Source: UBA11889 sp002313255
Lineage (GTDB): Bacteria; Pseudomonadota; Gammaproteobacteria; Pseudomonadales; Azotimanducaceae
Length of the DNA stretch: 44,796 nucleotides
NCBI GenBank assembly: GCA_913045265.1
Contig: CAJWQX010000026.1
Location: 1 to 44,796 of the forward strand
Reading direction: 5' to 3'
This document shows positions 26,150 through 34,538 of the stretch, one piece after another. Every line of letters begins with the position of its first letter. The stretch's first letter is position 1. The notes beneath the pieces were generated by a model. The model saw only the letters and a program-made list of their open reading frames with translations, ran no database searches and was not told the origin of the DNA. The translations under genes and the position numbers were made by a program.

Positions 26150-29100
26150 CTACGACCGAAAGTTGTAGGTAAAATCCACTCCGATGTAGCGCGGATAGAG
26201 CGCGACAACATTATTCGACCAGTTGTCACCGTAGCCCGAGTGTCGGGGATGCATGTCCGATTCCCGAACGTAGGTCTTATCAAGCACGTTGTCGATAAAG
26301 ACCGAACTCTGCCACTTGCCCGTGTTGGAACGATAGGTCGCCCGCACATCCAAGCGATTTCGTTCCGGGACCCAGTCCCAGGGCCGGTTGAACTCTTTAG
26401 TCGAGTAATCGCCGGTGTACGCCAAAGCTCCGTACACGGTCACGTCGCCACGATCCATGTTGAACTTGTAAGACGCCCAACCGGTCGCCTTCCACTTCGG
26501 AATGCCGGCAAGATCAAGCCCGTCGACCTGGATGCAGTAAAGCGCACGAATGGACTCGTCCATTTCGCACGGATCCTGATTCAGATCGCCACCGAAAATC
26601 TCACGCGGGTAGCGTGGGTCATCTTCATTGAAGAAAGTATATTCGGCATCGTACTTACTTTGCGTGTAGCTCATGTTGCCGCCGACCGTGAGGCCATCAG
26701 TCAAGAGATACACGGCATCCACCTCAAACCCATTGTTGTGGGCCGAAGGGATGTTGGTCGTAATCGACACCGCTCCACGTCCCGCCGGTGGGGCCAGGCT
26801 TTGCTGGGTGCCATCCGGTCCCGTAAAGGTAAGGGACGGCAACGCAAAGTCGCCCGACTCACTTTCCCAGGTCGAGATGTGATCCTGGTAGTTCTTGTAG
26901 TCGTAGTAATAGACGGCCAGGTTCATCATTAATCGGCCGTCAAGGTGTGTGCCTTTGTAGCCAAACTCATACGACGTGATGTTCTCGCCTTCGTACTGCG
27001 ACATGACGCGCAAGTTCGCGGTCCCATCACCGGTCGAATCGACTTCGGTCCGGTTCGAAGGTCCGCCCATGTTGAAGCCACCGGCACGGTAGCCTTCGGT
27101 CGCGCCAAAATACATAAGAATGTCGGACGTCGGTTCCCAGTTGAAGTTCACCCGGAAGGTAAATTCCCCGTCCTGCTTGAAGGTCCCCGTGGTCCGGCTA
27201 CCCCAAGAGATCGGCACACCGCGAAGTCGCAGCGGCCGGTCGCACGTCTCGGCGGTCAGCTCACACACCGGTGCGATCGGAAAATCGCCGGTTGGGTCGT
27301 TGGTGAACGTCGCCGCACCCATGGCCACGTTCAACGCCGCCAACGGCGTCACGCCGGGGCCGAAGAACTGCAGCGGGTCCGCAACGCCAGGACAGGTTCC
27401 GCCCGCAGCGATCGCGCCGCTGCAGGCAGTGTAGATGGCCCAAGGGAGCCAGCCGTACTGGTTGGCTTCGATTTCGCTATAACCACCGCGTTGCTCTTCA
27501 GCATCGCGCCAGTCTTTGGAATAACGCATACCGAGCGTGACGCTGAAGTTATCCGCGAGCCGCAGATCGCCCTGGGTGTAAAAAGCCGCCGAATCGTTGT
27601 CGATGTAGTTCCGGTGCTCGTAAAGGGCGCCGGTATCCTGTTCGTGGCTTGGGAGGACTCCAGGGAGATGTCCGGTAAACGGATAATCACGTCCTGGGTC
27701 GCCGCAATAACTGCCGTACCCCGGGTGGGTGGCGTCGTTGTAATCAATACCACCGACGACCTCGTTACCGAGGGTTCCGCCCCAGTTCATGCAGCCGGGC
27801 ACAATCCAGCCGACCACGGCCAACGAATCGGTGAGAAAAGTTTCCCAACCCTCAGGTCCGTAGATGGAGGGGTTAATAACCCGGCCTTGGGCGGCTCGTT
27901 CGCGAATGCCGTACCACTGATCGCGCGACTCCCAGAAGGTGTAGAGCCCGCTGGTCGCGGTCCAGTTCTCACCAATCTGCCAGAACAAGCGCAGCTCGTG
28001 CGAGCGGCTCTCGGTCTGGGCAATGACGGTGTCGTCAATGTCCGAGGTCCAACCGTTTGAATGATTCACGTCGCGGTTGAAGTAGTACATGAACGACTGG
28101 TAGTTGCCGAGGTAGCGTAACGCCACGTTTTCGTTGAATTCATAATCCAGAATCAACGAGCCGGCGTTATGAATAAATTCTTCGCTCTGGTCATCGTCCG
28201 ACAACGAAATGATGTCCGGCTGGTCAGCGCTACCGATATCGTAGGCAGCACAGTCCGAGTTCATGTAACACTGCGACGGCATGTACGGCCAATTAGCGGC
28301 ACCATCAACCCCGGCCCGGTTGTAGGCCCCGTAATGGGTTGCTCCGGTGGAGGGGTGAATCCATCCGACCGCACCGCGTGGGTCGTCGGCCAGATCTCCC
28401 CAGGTATCAACCCAGGTCTGATCCACCGGCCGGAAGCCCGTGGCGTAGTGATTAATGTCGCGATTCACCCGATAACGGGGATCGCATTCTTCATCGGAAT
28501 TAATGGGATGCACGCCGACGCAGGGTCCAACACTGGCAATTCCCGTACCGCCGTTACCGAAGTTGCCGGCGCGGATGCTGTGGCGGTCGTTGCCGCGCAT
28601 GTTGACGGAGAGCTTGTCCGTCAAAATCCAGTCGAGACTCAAGGTGTAGTTGCGGTCGTTCCAGTCCTCGAGGTTCTGGCTGCCCGCCATGCCCGGAATG
28701 GCGCCGTCTTTGTTGCGGTCGGTGAACACAAACCGGTAGGCGATGTCACCAATATTCGACTTGGCTGGATCCGTCAGCGGTCCCGAGACCCAACCGGCCC
28801 ACTCGTTGGCACCGTGCTGACCAAACACCATCCGCACCGAACCGGTCGTTTCTTCGTGTTCCGGTTGGTTGGTGACGTAGTTGACCACCCCACCAATGGA
28901 GTTCCGTCCGTACAAGGTCCCTTGCGGTCCGCGCAAGACCTCAACACGCTTCACGTCGTAAAGCGCATTCTCGGTTGCCGCAATACCAAAGTCAGGGGAG
29001 TAAATCCCGTTGTAGTAAGTTCCGACCCCTGGGTCACCACCCAAGCCCCGGAAGTTACGCCCAACGCCACGGATCTTGATGTCCCAGGCAGTACGCGTGG

Positions 29101-29350
29101 TCGCCGGGATGAAGTTAATCATCTCGTTCGGACCTTGTACGCCCATGTCTTCAAGGAAATCCTGGTCCATCGCCGTAATCGCGATGGAGGTATCCGATAC
29201 CGTCGACTCGACCCGTTGCCCGTAGACGAGGACTTCCTCGATGCGTGCCGTCGATGAATCATCATCGTCGTCATCATCAGCCATTACTGGCGTCCACAAA
29301 GCAAAGATCCCGAGTACCGCAAACACTCGACCAAACCAAAGCATCTTCAT
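26150..29350 (-). CDS. TonB-dependent outer-membrane receptor
   Basis: A 1066-residue receptor. A signal peptide is followed by seven consecutive Asp (residues 25-31), then a TonB-box-like EEVLVYGQR. The plug domain (about 50-165) includes VEVLRGPQGTLYGRNSIGG, and the 22-strand barrel ends in GVDFTYNFRS. The start at 29350 (MKM) is preferred to an ATG nine codons upstream because GGAGAGAG lies before it. The extracellular loops are long, with Cys pairs (PCVGVHP/EECDPRY). By family knowledge it takes up a large or scarce ligand (siderophore, glycan, terpenoid or vitamin) using TonB energy; the ligand is unknown. The gene stands alone between two small periplasmic proteins. Confidence 0.92.
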   Translation of the reverse strand: MKMLWFGRVFAVLGIFALWTPVMADDDDDDDSSTARIEEVLVYGQRVESTVSDTSIAITAMDQDFLEDMGVQGPNEMINFIPATTRTAWDIKIRGVGRNFRGLGGDPGVGTYYNGIYSPDFGIAATENALYDVKRVEVLRGPQGTLYGRNSIGGVVNYVTNQPEHEETTGSVRMVFGQHGANEWAGWVSGPLTDPAKSNIGDIAYRFVFTDRNKDGAIPGMAGSQNLEDWNDRNYTLSLDWILTDKLSVNMRGNDRHSIRAGNFGNGGTGIASVGPCVGVHPINSDEECDPRYRVNRDINHYATGFRPVDQTWVDTWGDLADDPRGAVGWIHPSTGATHYGAYNRAGVDGAANWPYMPSQCYMNSDCAAYDIGSADQPDIISLSDDDQSEEFIHNAGSLILDYEFNENVALRYLGNYQSFMYYFNRDVNHSNGWTSDIDDTVIAQTESRSHELRLFWQIGENWTATSGLYTFWESRDQWYGIRERAAQGRVINPSIYGPEGWETFLTDSLAVVGWIVPGCMNWGGTLGNEVVGGIDYNDATHPGYGSYCGDPGRDYPFTGHLPGVLPSHEQDTGALYEHRNYIDNDSAAFYTQGDLRLADNFSVTLGMRYSKDWRDAEEQRGGYSEIEANQYGWLPWAIYTACSGAIAAGGTCPGVADPLQFFGPGVTPLAALNVAMGAATFTNDPTGDFPIAPVCELTAETCDRPLRLRGVPISWGSRTTGTFKQDGEFTFRVNFNWEPTSDILMYFGATEGYRAGGFNMGGPSNRTEVDSTGDGTANLRVMSQYEGENITSYEFGYKGTHLDGRLMMNLAVYYYDYKNYQDHISTWESESGDFALPSLTFTGPDGTQQSLAPPAGRGAVSITTNIPSAHNNGFEVDAVYLLTDGLTVGGNMSYTQSKYDAEYTFFNEDDPRYPREIFGGDLNQDPCEMDESIRALYCIQVDGLDLAGIPKWKATGWASYKFNMDRGDVTVYGALAYTGDYSTKEFNRPWDWVPERNRLDVRATYRSNTGKWQSSVFIDNVLDKTYVRESDMHPRHSGYGDNWSNNVVALYPRYIGVDFTYNFRS

Positions 29351-29525
29351 CCGTTTCTCTCTCCGTAAAATGACCACCCACCCGTGTTCCAGGCAAGTGG
29401 CCTGTTAATTTCTGTACGACGAAAACGTGACCAACGACATCGCCTCAACGACGACGACCTCACGGCAACTGCAAAACCTCTACCGATTCGTGTACTAAAA
29501 AACGTCCTTATCCTTAGTAAAAGAG

Positions 29526-29554
29526 CTTATACGACCCTTCTAAAGTTATTACAA
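29526..29554 (-). promoter_or_regulatory. Sigma-70-like promoter for the TonB receptor
   Basis: On the minus strand TTGTAA (29549-29554) and TATAAG (29526-29531) are spaced by exactly 17 nt, close to the TTGACA-17-TATAAT consensus. Transcription would start near 29519 and give a leader of about 170 nt. Confidence 0.5.
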
Positions 29555-29562
29555 GTCGTTAC

Positions 29563-29583
29563 AGAATGATTCTTATGGTAATG
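29563..29583 (-). promoter_or_regulatory. Weak Fur-box-like sequence
   Basis: Minus-strand CATTACCATAAGAATCATTCT sits just upstream of the putative -35. By eye about 12 of 19 positions agree with the classical Fur 19-mer, mainly in the AATCATT half. This would imply iron control of the receptor, but the match is too poor to rely on. Confidence 0.22.
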
Positions 29584-29654
29584 CAGGGACGTCGTATCAT
29601 CCCCTCGCGGCCGTACATCCCTCTGAGATCGCGCCTCTCAGCCTAAATCAGCAC

Positions 29655-29686
29655 AAAAAATGGCGCACCAAAGTGCGCCATTTTTT
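29655..29686 (-). terminator. Rho-independent terminator of the 141-residue gene
   Basis: TGGCGCAC-CAAA-GTGCGCCA, an 8-bp stem, is flanked by A6 and T6 and lies about 50 nt past the stop at 29735. It could work bidirectionally. The core is the same as in the terminator at 26102-26130. Confidence 0.88.
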
Positions 29687-29734
29687 ATCGAAGAATCGAG
29701 CTCAAAAAGGTTATTTCCGGTTGTTACGGATAAT

Positions 29735-30160
29735 TCAGAGTAGCCCAGAGTTTGCCATGTACTGTTTATTGCCGATTTGAACAAAACGCCGGTATCTTTC
29801 GAGTTGTTCGGTCGTCAATATCGACGCCATCGCCTCAACGGCTCGGTTCTCCACCCGCCGTAAGTCTCGGCGCACTCGAACATCAACTGCGCCTCCCTGC
29901 CGGCCAATACGCCGTTGGGCCCCATTTCGCTCCGCAAAATACTCATTCACGCGTTCTTGAAACGCTTCTACCTGATCGGGTTTCAGATCAAGTTTGGTGA
30001 GTTGATCCATCAGTCGTGCTTTGTAGGGATCCTCAACATCCCCTCTACCACCAAACGCGTCGGACTGTGCCGCATGTACCCCGCTGACAAGGGAAACGAC
30101 CAGGCACGACGCCACCACGCCACGCCACATCGAGTCGAGGAAATAACGATCGGATAACAT
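29735..30160 (-). CDS. Small periplasmic helical protein (paralogue of 25530-25943)
   Basis: A 141-residue protein with a signal peptide (cut near VHAA). The mature part has LTKLDLKPDQVEAFQERV, an Arg-rich helix and ILTTEQLERYRRF, matching the order and spacing of the 137-residue protein on the other side of the TonB receptor. ILTTEQLERY is reminiscent of Spy/CpxP-type LTxxQ motifs, which bind misfolded proteins or metals in the periplasm, but this is only a resemblance. AAGGA lies a few bases before the ATG. It has its own terminator, so it is probably monocistronic. Confidence 0.75.
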   Translation of the reverse strand: MLSDRYFLDSMWRGVVASCLVVSLVSGVHAAQSDAFGGRGDVEDPYKARLMDQLTKLDLKPDQVEAFQERVNEYFAERNGAQRRIGRQGGAVDVRVRRDLRRVENRAVEAMASILTTEQLERYRRFVQIGNKQYMANSGLL

Positions 30161-30243
30161 TCCTTTTCCTTCTTAACGAACCTTACTTTCTGCGTCTTCG
30201 ATTATCTCACAGTAATCAACGCCACAAGATAAGACCGTATCAC

Positions 30244-31032
30244 TCATACGATCGCTATCGGCTGCATCCAACCAATGCCATGCGTTTGGGTCGCGTACGC
30301 AAAGTTTGGGATAAGCTTCTCGAACTCCCGAAACGTGCTTTGCAATGGCTCTTTGGCATTATTTTGCTCGCTGATGTGTCCAATGACGACGTGGGTTAAC
30401 GCGTCGTGGACGACTTCTTCCAGAAACCCCGCTGTTTGTGCATTGGATAAGTGCCCCAACTTGCCCGCAATACGCCGCTTCAACCGCGGCGGATAATCAC
30501 CATTTCGTAACATTTCAGCGTCGTGATTGCTTTCCACCAGGATCGCATTGCATTTTCGGTAGCTCTCAACCACAAAGGGCGTGACGTGCCCCAAATCCGT
30601 GAGAATGCCCACGACTACGCCAGCATGACTGATCACATACTGCGTTGGCTCCCGCGCATCGTGGGGCACCGGCACCGGGAGCACCGCAAGGTCGCCCACA
30701 ACGAACCCTTCGGCCGGGACAATGGCCCGCGCCAAACGTTGATCTAGATCCCGTCCAGCGAGCGCTCGGTGGGTCCCGTGCGAGGCATAGACAGGTAAAT
30801 CAAATCGGTGCGCGAGCGGAATGACACCGCCAACATGATCCCCGTGTTCGTGGGTCACGAGCAGGGCATCGATCGTCTCGACGGCGACCCCGAGAGCCTT
30901 AAGCCGACCCGTCGTCTGTTTGACGCTGAAGCCACAATCCACCAGCACCGTGGTCCCGCCGCCTTGGACCACCGTTCCGTTGCCCCCACTACCGCTACCA
31001 AGCGAGGCAAAGCGAATGGTCTCGACACGCAC
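30244..31032 (-). CDS. MBL-fold metallohydrolase, YycJ/WalJ-like
   Basis: A 262-residue metallo-beta-lactamase-fold protein with the zinc motif H61-E-H-G-D-H66 and an N-terminal FASLGSGSGGN, typical of the YycJ/WalJ group (possible nuclease-like exonucleases). Other metal-binding positions are VESNHD and GHISEQN. The start is GTG at 31032. It follows bamC by 35 nt in the same direction; I recall the same order, dapA-bamC-MBL, in Pseudomonas (PA1010-PA1012), where purC comes next. Here purC is absent from this place. Confidence 0.85.
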   Translation of the reverse strand: MRVETIRFASLGSGSGGNGTVVQGGGTTVLVDCGFSVKQTTGRLKALGVAVETIDALLVTHEHGDHVGGVIPLAHRFDLPVYASHGTHRALAGRDLDQRLARAIVPAEGFVVGDLAVLPVPVPHDAREPTQYVISHAGVVVGILTDLGHVTPFVVESYRKCNAILVESNHDAEMLRNGDYPPRLKRRIAGKLGHLSNAQTAGFLEEVVHDALTHVVIGHISEQNNAKEPLQSTFREFEKLIPNFAYATQTHGIGWMQPIAIV

Positions 31033-31067
31033 TTTCGAAGTAAAAAGATCCGACTCTGTTCGCCTGT

Positions 31068-32192
31068 TCAGGCAGCAAACTCCCGCAACATCACCAGGAT
31101 CTGTTCGCCTAATTCGACTGAAACCGGACCACCTTTGAGCGATCGAACATTGACATCGTGCCCGTTTTCCACAGCATCGATCCGGACAATGACAGAGCGG
31201 TCTGAATAACGATCGGACCGACCCGGAATCATGCGTCGGAACAAACCTTCAGACTCGCCCGTGAGGATTTCGTTATCGATGTCGACCTCGAAGTAACCTT
31301 CGTCCCGATGTAATGCGGTGACGTTCATTTCCGAACGTTCTAAAGCTTTTCCGACAGTTGCCCAGGCTCGTTCAAAATCCACGTTCAGATGCAGCACCGG
31401 ATAGCCCTCGTCGTCACGCACCACCGCGGCCTTGCTGCCCGTCGAAATTTGACGTCCAACGATCGACACGCTCGGCTGCGCAAGACCAGCAGCGAAATAC
31501 GCACCGAGCTCATTAACAAGCTCCGCCTCGATCGCAACCGTCGACGATTTCTCCGGCCAATTGATTTTATCCGGGCTTATTTTTTCATTAACGTGGCGAA
31601 CGTGGACCTCAGCAGAACCACGCCGAATTCCTTGTTCGACCCGAAAAAGAATCTGATCGATACCGTCAAAACTGCCCGCTCCGCGTTTTGTGCTCCGAAG
31701 CACCGCACGTACAACGTCGGCGTATTCTTCATCCTCAACCTTCAACGCCTCAGATAAAATAAGGCCTTCCTCGGCCCGCTGTCCCGCGATACCAACACCG
31801 TTATCAGCAAGAAATTGTTTGACCGCTGGCCAGACCTGGTCGGGGGTTTCTCCGACAACGATCCAACGTCGTTCGCCCAGTTTCTTGATACGAATCGAGC
31901 TGTCGTCCTCACGGCCCCATAGCGCAGTTGGCATCGGCGCCTTATCCGGAAAAACTTTTTGTAACGGCCGCAATTCGATGACCGGAATCGGCCAAGAATC
32001 CCGGACCGCGGATGGATCTAAATCCTCTGGAATAATGAGCGGCGCTGGCGCTTGTTTGGCGTCGAGATAATCGTCCTTCGTGCTACCAAAGACGGCGCGA
32101 TCCTCTCCAAGCAGGTTGCATCCTGCCACCAAAAACGCACCGACAAGCGTCATCGATAAAATGGCGAAAGCACTCGTGGGGCGGTCCGTCAT
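31068..32192 (-). CDS. bamC: BamC, outer-membrane assembly lipoprotein
   Basis: A 374-residue lipoprotein. The signal peptide ends in the lipobox LVAGC (Cys near residue 25), and a conserved unstructured lid follows (KDDYLDAK...PLIIPEDLDP). Two helix-grip domains come next. BamC belongs to the BamABCDE complex that folds beta-barrels into the outer membrane, including TonB receptors such as the one in this window. The ATG overlaps the dapA stop by four bases, so translation is coupled, the arrangement known in gammaproteobacteria. Confidence 0.9.
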   Translation of the reverse strand: MTDRPTSAFAILSMTLVGAFLVAGCNLLGEDRAVFGSTKDDYLDAKQAPAPLIIPEDLDPSAVRDSWPIPVIELRPLQKVFPDKAPMPTALWGREDDSSIRIKKLGERRWIVVGETPDQVWPAVKQFLADNGVGIAGQRAEEGLILSEALKVEDEEYADVVRAVLRSTKRGAGSFDGIDQILFRVEQGIRRGSAEVHVRHVNEKISPDKINWPEKSSTVAIEAELVNELGAYFAAGLAQPSVSIVGRQISTGSKAAVVRDDEGYPVLHLNVDFERAWATVGKALERSEMNVTALHRDEGYFEVDIDNEILTGESEGLFRRMIPGRSDRYSDRSVIVRIDAVENGHDVNVRSLKGGPVSVELGEQILVMLREFAA

Positions 32193-33070
32193 AAGGCGCC
32201 TATCGCAGTCAAACGCTGCCTCACTTCGTCGTGATGCGTCTCGGACAGCGGTAACAGCGGCAGTCGTATACCCTCATCGATCCTTCCCATCTGTTGCAGT
32301 GCCCACTTCGTCGGCGTCGGACTGGTTTCGACGAACAAAATTTCGTGGATTGGCTGAAGCCGTTGGTCCAAGTCAGCCGCTCCGACATGATCTCCGCTCA
32401 AATAGCAGTCACAAAAAGCCGCCATCAGCCCGGGAACCACGTTGGCAGATACCGAAATCGTCCCGACGGCGCCGAGTTCCATCATGCGTAAGGTCTGCGC
32501 ATCCTCACCGGACAGGACGATGAAATCATCATCCACCAATGCACGAATAGCGCCGACGCGTTCGGCATCCCCACATGCCTCCTTAATGCCTATGATTTGC
32601 TCGACGGACGCCAGCCGGGCAACGGTTTCCGGTTGCATATCGCACGCCGTGCGTGGCGGTACGTTATACAAAACCATGGGAATGTCGACGGCGTCGGCAA
32701 TGGCGCAATAGTGTCGGTAGAGACCTTCCTGGGTCGGCTTGTTGTAATAAGGGGTAACCAATAAACAAGCATCAGCCCCCGAAATTTTCGCGGCATCCGT
32801 TAACTCGATGGCTTCAGCAGTAGCATTGGCCCCGGTGCCCGCGATGACTGGTATCCGGCCGCCCACGTGCTCGACTGTAACCTCAATGACGCGTTTATGT
32901 TCAACGGGTGTAAGGGTGGCGGATTCGCCCGTGGTGCCCACCGGAACGATGCCATGCGTACCACTCTCTAAATGCCAATCGATAAGGCGTCCGAGCGCAT
33001 TCCAATCCACCTCGCCCGAAGACGTCATGGGCGTCACGAGCGCGACACAACTGCCCTTCAACATGCCCAT
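32189..33070 (-). CDS. dapA: 4-hydroxy-tetrahydrodipicolinate synthase
   Basis: A 293-residue TIM-barrel aldolase condensing pyruvate with aspartate semialdehyde in lysine and diaminopimelate synthesis. The pyruvate-binding Lys is K163 in GIKEACGD, the catalytic Tyr Y135 in LYNVPPRT, and the GTTGES loop is at 45-50; TPYYNKPTQEG is also diagnostic. Length is standard. Overlaps bamC by four bases. Upstream, bcp and gcvR, which I recall between the permease and dapA in Pseudomonas, are missing. Confidence 0.96.
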   Translation of the reverse strand: MGMLKGSCVALVTPMTSSGEVDWNALGRLIDWHLESGTHGIVPVGTTGESATLTPVEHKRVIEVTVEHVGGRIPVIAGTGANATAEAIELTDAAKISGADACLLVTPYYNKPTQEGLYRHYCAIADAVDIPMVLYNVPPRTACDMQPETVARLASVEQIIGIKEACGDAERVGAIRALVDDDFIVLSGEDAQTLRMMELGAVGTISVSANVVPGLMAAFCDCYLSGDHVGAADLDQRLQPIHEILFVETSPTPTKWALQQMGRIDEGIRLPLLPLSETHHDEVRQRLTAIGAL

Positions 33071-33124
33071 CTACCTCTTAGACCATTAGGACCAGGGCGG
33101 TATGGTAAAGGCGGCTATCGGGCT

Positions 33125-34210
33125 TCACAAGATCGCATCGTCCTCGTTACCTACGGCAGCCGGTCGCGGCCAAGCGACATAAATGGCCTTCACGAGCGTC
33201 GCCAACGGAATCGCGAAAAATACGCCCCAAAATCCCCAAATACCGCCAAACGCCAACACCGCGACAATGATGGTGATGGGGTGGAGATTTACCGCCACGG
33301 AAAATAGCTTCGGTACAAGGATCATGCCGTCGATGGCTTGGACTGCAAAGTAGGCGATAACGATCCAAAAAAAGTCAGCCGACCACCCAAACTGCAATAA
33401 CCCGACGGCGACTACGGGTAACGTGACAACGGCTGCACCCACGAAGGGAACCAACACTGAAAGTCCAACAAGCAATCCGAGAAGGGCTGCATAGTTAAGA
33501 CCGAGCCAAGCAAACAGAACGTAAGTTGCAACACCGACAATAAGAATTTCGACCGCCTTGCCTCGAACGTAATTGCCTATCTGCTCCGTCATTTCGGCGC
33601 CAACCCTCTCAAGTAGCGGACGGTTTGTCGGCAACAGTCCGCTGAACCAATCCACCAAGCGATCTCGGTCCTTGAGAAAAAAGAAGACCGACATGGGCAC
33701 CAGAAAAAGGAAGATGACGAGTCCAAAAGCATTTGGCAGTTGGCCAACGAGCGCTTGCAGGAAGACGCCTCCCAATTCGGTTAGTTGCGCGTTCGCCGTC
33801 GACAACCAAGCGCCGACGGTTTCCTGAGAAAAGAGTGTTGGGTAGGTGGCCGATAGGTCGGTGAAGAGCTCGGCAATGCGATCGATGACGCCAGGCATCG
33901 CATTAACAGTCTGGTTCATCTGGCGCCATACCAACGGCAATACGCCCACGAACAGGGCCCCCAAGGCGCCGAGGAATAAAATCATCACGACGCCAATCGC
34001 AAGCACTTCTGGCAATCCCCAAGCAACCAAGCGAACGACGATACCTTGGATCAGAAAAGCGACGATAAGACCCGTGATCACTGGCGCTAGATAGGTACCA
34101 AATACTGCCAAAAAAATAAAGATGAAGCCGATAAACAGCACCAGATAGATCGCCTCTTCGTTCGAAAAGTAGCGATTGACCCAACTGCTAATGACGTCAA
34201 CGAATTTCAT
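33125..34210 (-). CDS. AI-2E/PerM family membrane protein
   Basis: A 361-residue protein with about eight membrane segments. Features of the AI-2E transporter (PerM/TqsA) family are a polar region between segments 2 and 3 (MPGVIDRIAELF), FFLKDRDRLVDWF, GKAVEILIVG and late IDGMILVPKLF. Family members act as exporters, including autoinducer-2 in E. coli, but many have no known substrate. The ATG overlaps the stop of the TusA-like gene by four bases, indicating coupled translation. Confidence 0.88.
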   Translation of the reverse strand: MKFVDVISSWVNRYFSNEEAIYLVLFIGFIFIFLAVFGTYLAPVITGLIVAFLIQGIVVRLVAWGLPEVLAIGVVMILFLGALGALFVGVLPLVWRQMNQTVNAMPGVIDRIAELFTDLSATYPTLFSQETVGAWLSTANAQLTELGGVFLQALVGQLPNAFGLVIFLFLVPMSVFFFLKDRDRLVDWFSGLLPTNRPLLERVGAEMTEQIGNYVRGKAVEILIVGVATYVLFAWLGLNYAALLGLLVGLSVLVPFVGAAVVTLPVVAVGLLQFGWSADFFWIVIAYFAVQAIDGMILVPKLFSVAVNLHPITIIVAVLAFGGIWGFWGVFFAIPLATLVKAIYVAWPRPAAVGNEDDAIL

Positions 34211-34449
34211 CGGTCAGGTCTTTTCTCTAGGAGATAGCTATATGTCCCGCCGTCATCGTTTGATTCGAGCAACTTGTGGCCACTTTGTGCTGCAAAAACG
34301 CGGAAATCCTTCACCGAACCCGGGTCGGTGGCCAACACGCGCAAGAGCGCTCCGGGTGAAAGTTCATTCAACGCTTTCTTCGCCTTGAGTAGCGGCATCG
34401 GGCAATTAAGACCCTTTGCGTCAAGGATTAATGGCTCGTCGTGAGACAT
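34207..34449 (-). CDS. TusA-like sulfur-carrier protein
   Basis: An 80-codon gene (79 residues plus stop counting from the ATG at 34449; an ATG six codons upstream is also possible, and neither has a clear ribosome-binding site). The hallmark Cys-Pro-x-Pro motif is in GLNCPMPLLKAKKAL. TusA-family proteins carry persulfide sulfur for tRNA thiolation or molybdenum cofactor enzymes. Its position between the PerM-like gene and the M48 protease matches PA1006 of Pseudomonas, whose product I recall being linked to molybdenum homeostasis, so a role in molybdo-enzyme maturation is more likely than general tRNA thiolation. Confidence 0.85.
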   Translation of the reverse strand: MSHDEPLILDAKGLNCPMPLLKAKKALNELSPGALLRVLATDPGSVKDFRVFAAQSGHKLLESNDDGGTYSYLLEKRPDR

Positions 34450-34538
34450 AGCATTGAAGTATCGCATACCCGCACGAAGCACCTGGAGCGGCCCGCAGTT
34501 AACCAACATCTGAAAACATTCGTTGTATGATTCTCGGC

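Larger units (their letters stand above)
29351..29734. other. Gene-free stretch carrying receptor promoter and a terminator
   Basis: This 384-nt stretch holds the TonB receptor's long leader (about 170 nt), its likely promoter (29526-29554), a weak Fur-like site (29563-29583) and the terminator of the next upstream gene (29655-29686). No coding frame looks real on either strand. Confidence 0.6.

Noticed and set aside
26945..29257. Two long plus-strand frames (371 and 362 residues)
   Set aside because: Both lie opposite the TonB receptor, have low-complexity Arg/Val-rich sequence and no ribosome-binding sites or family motifs.
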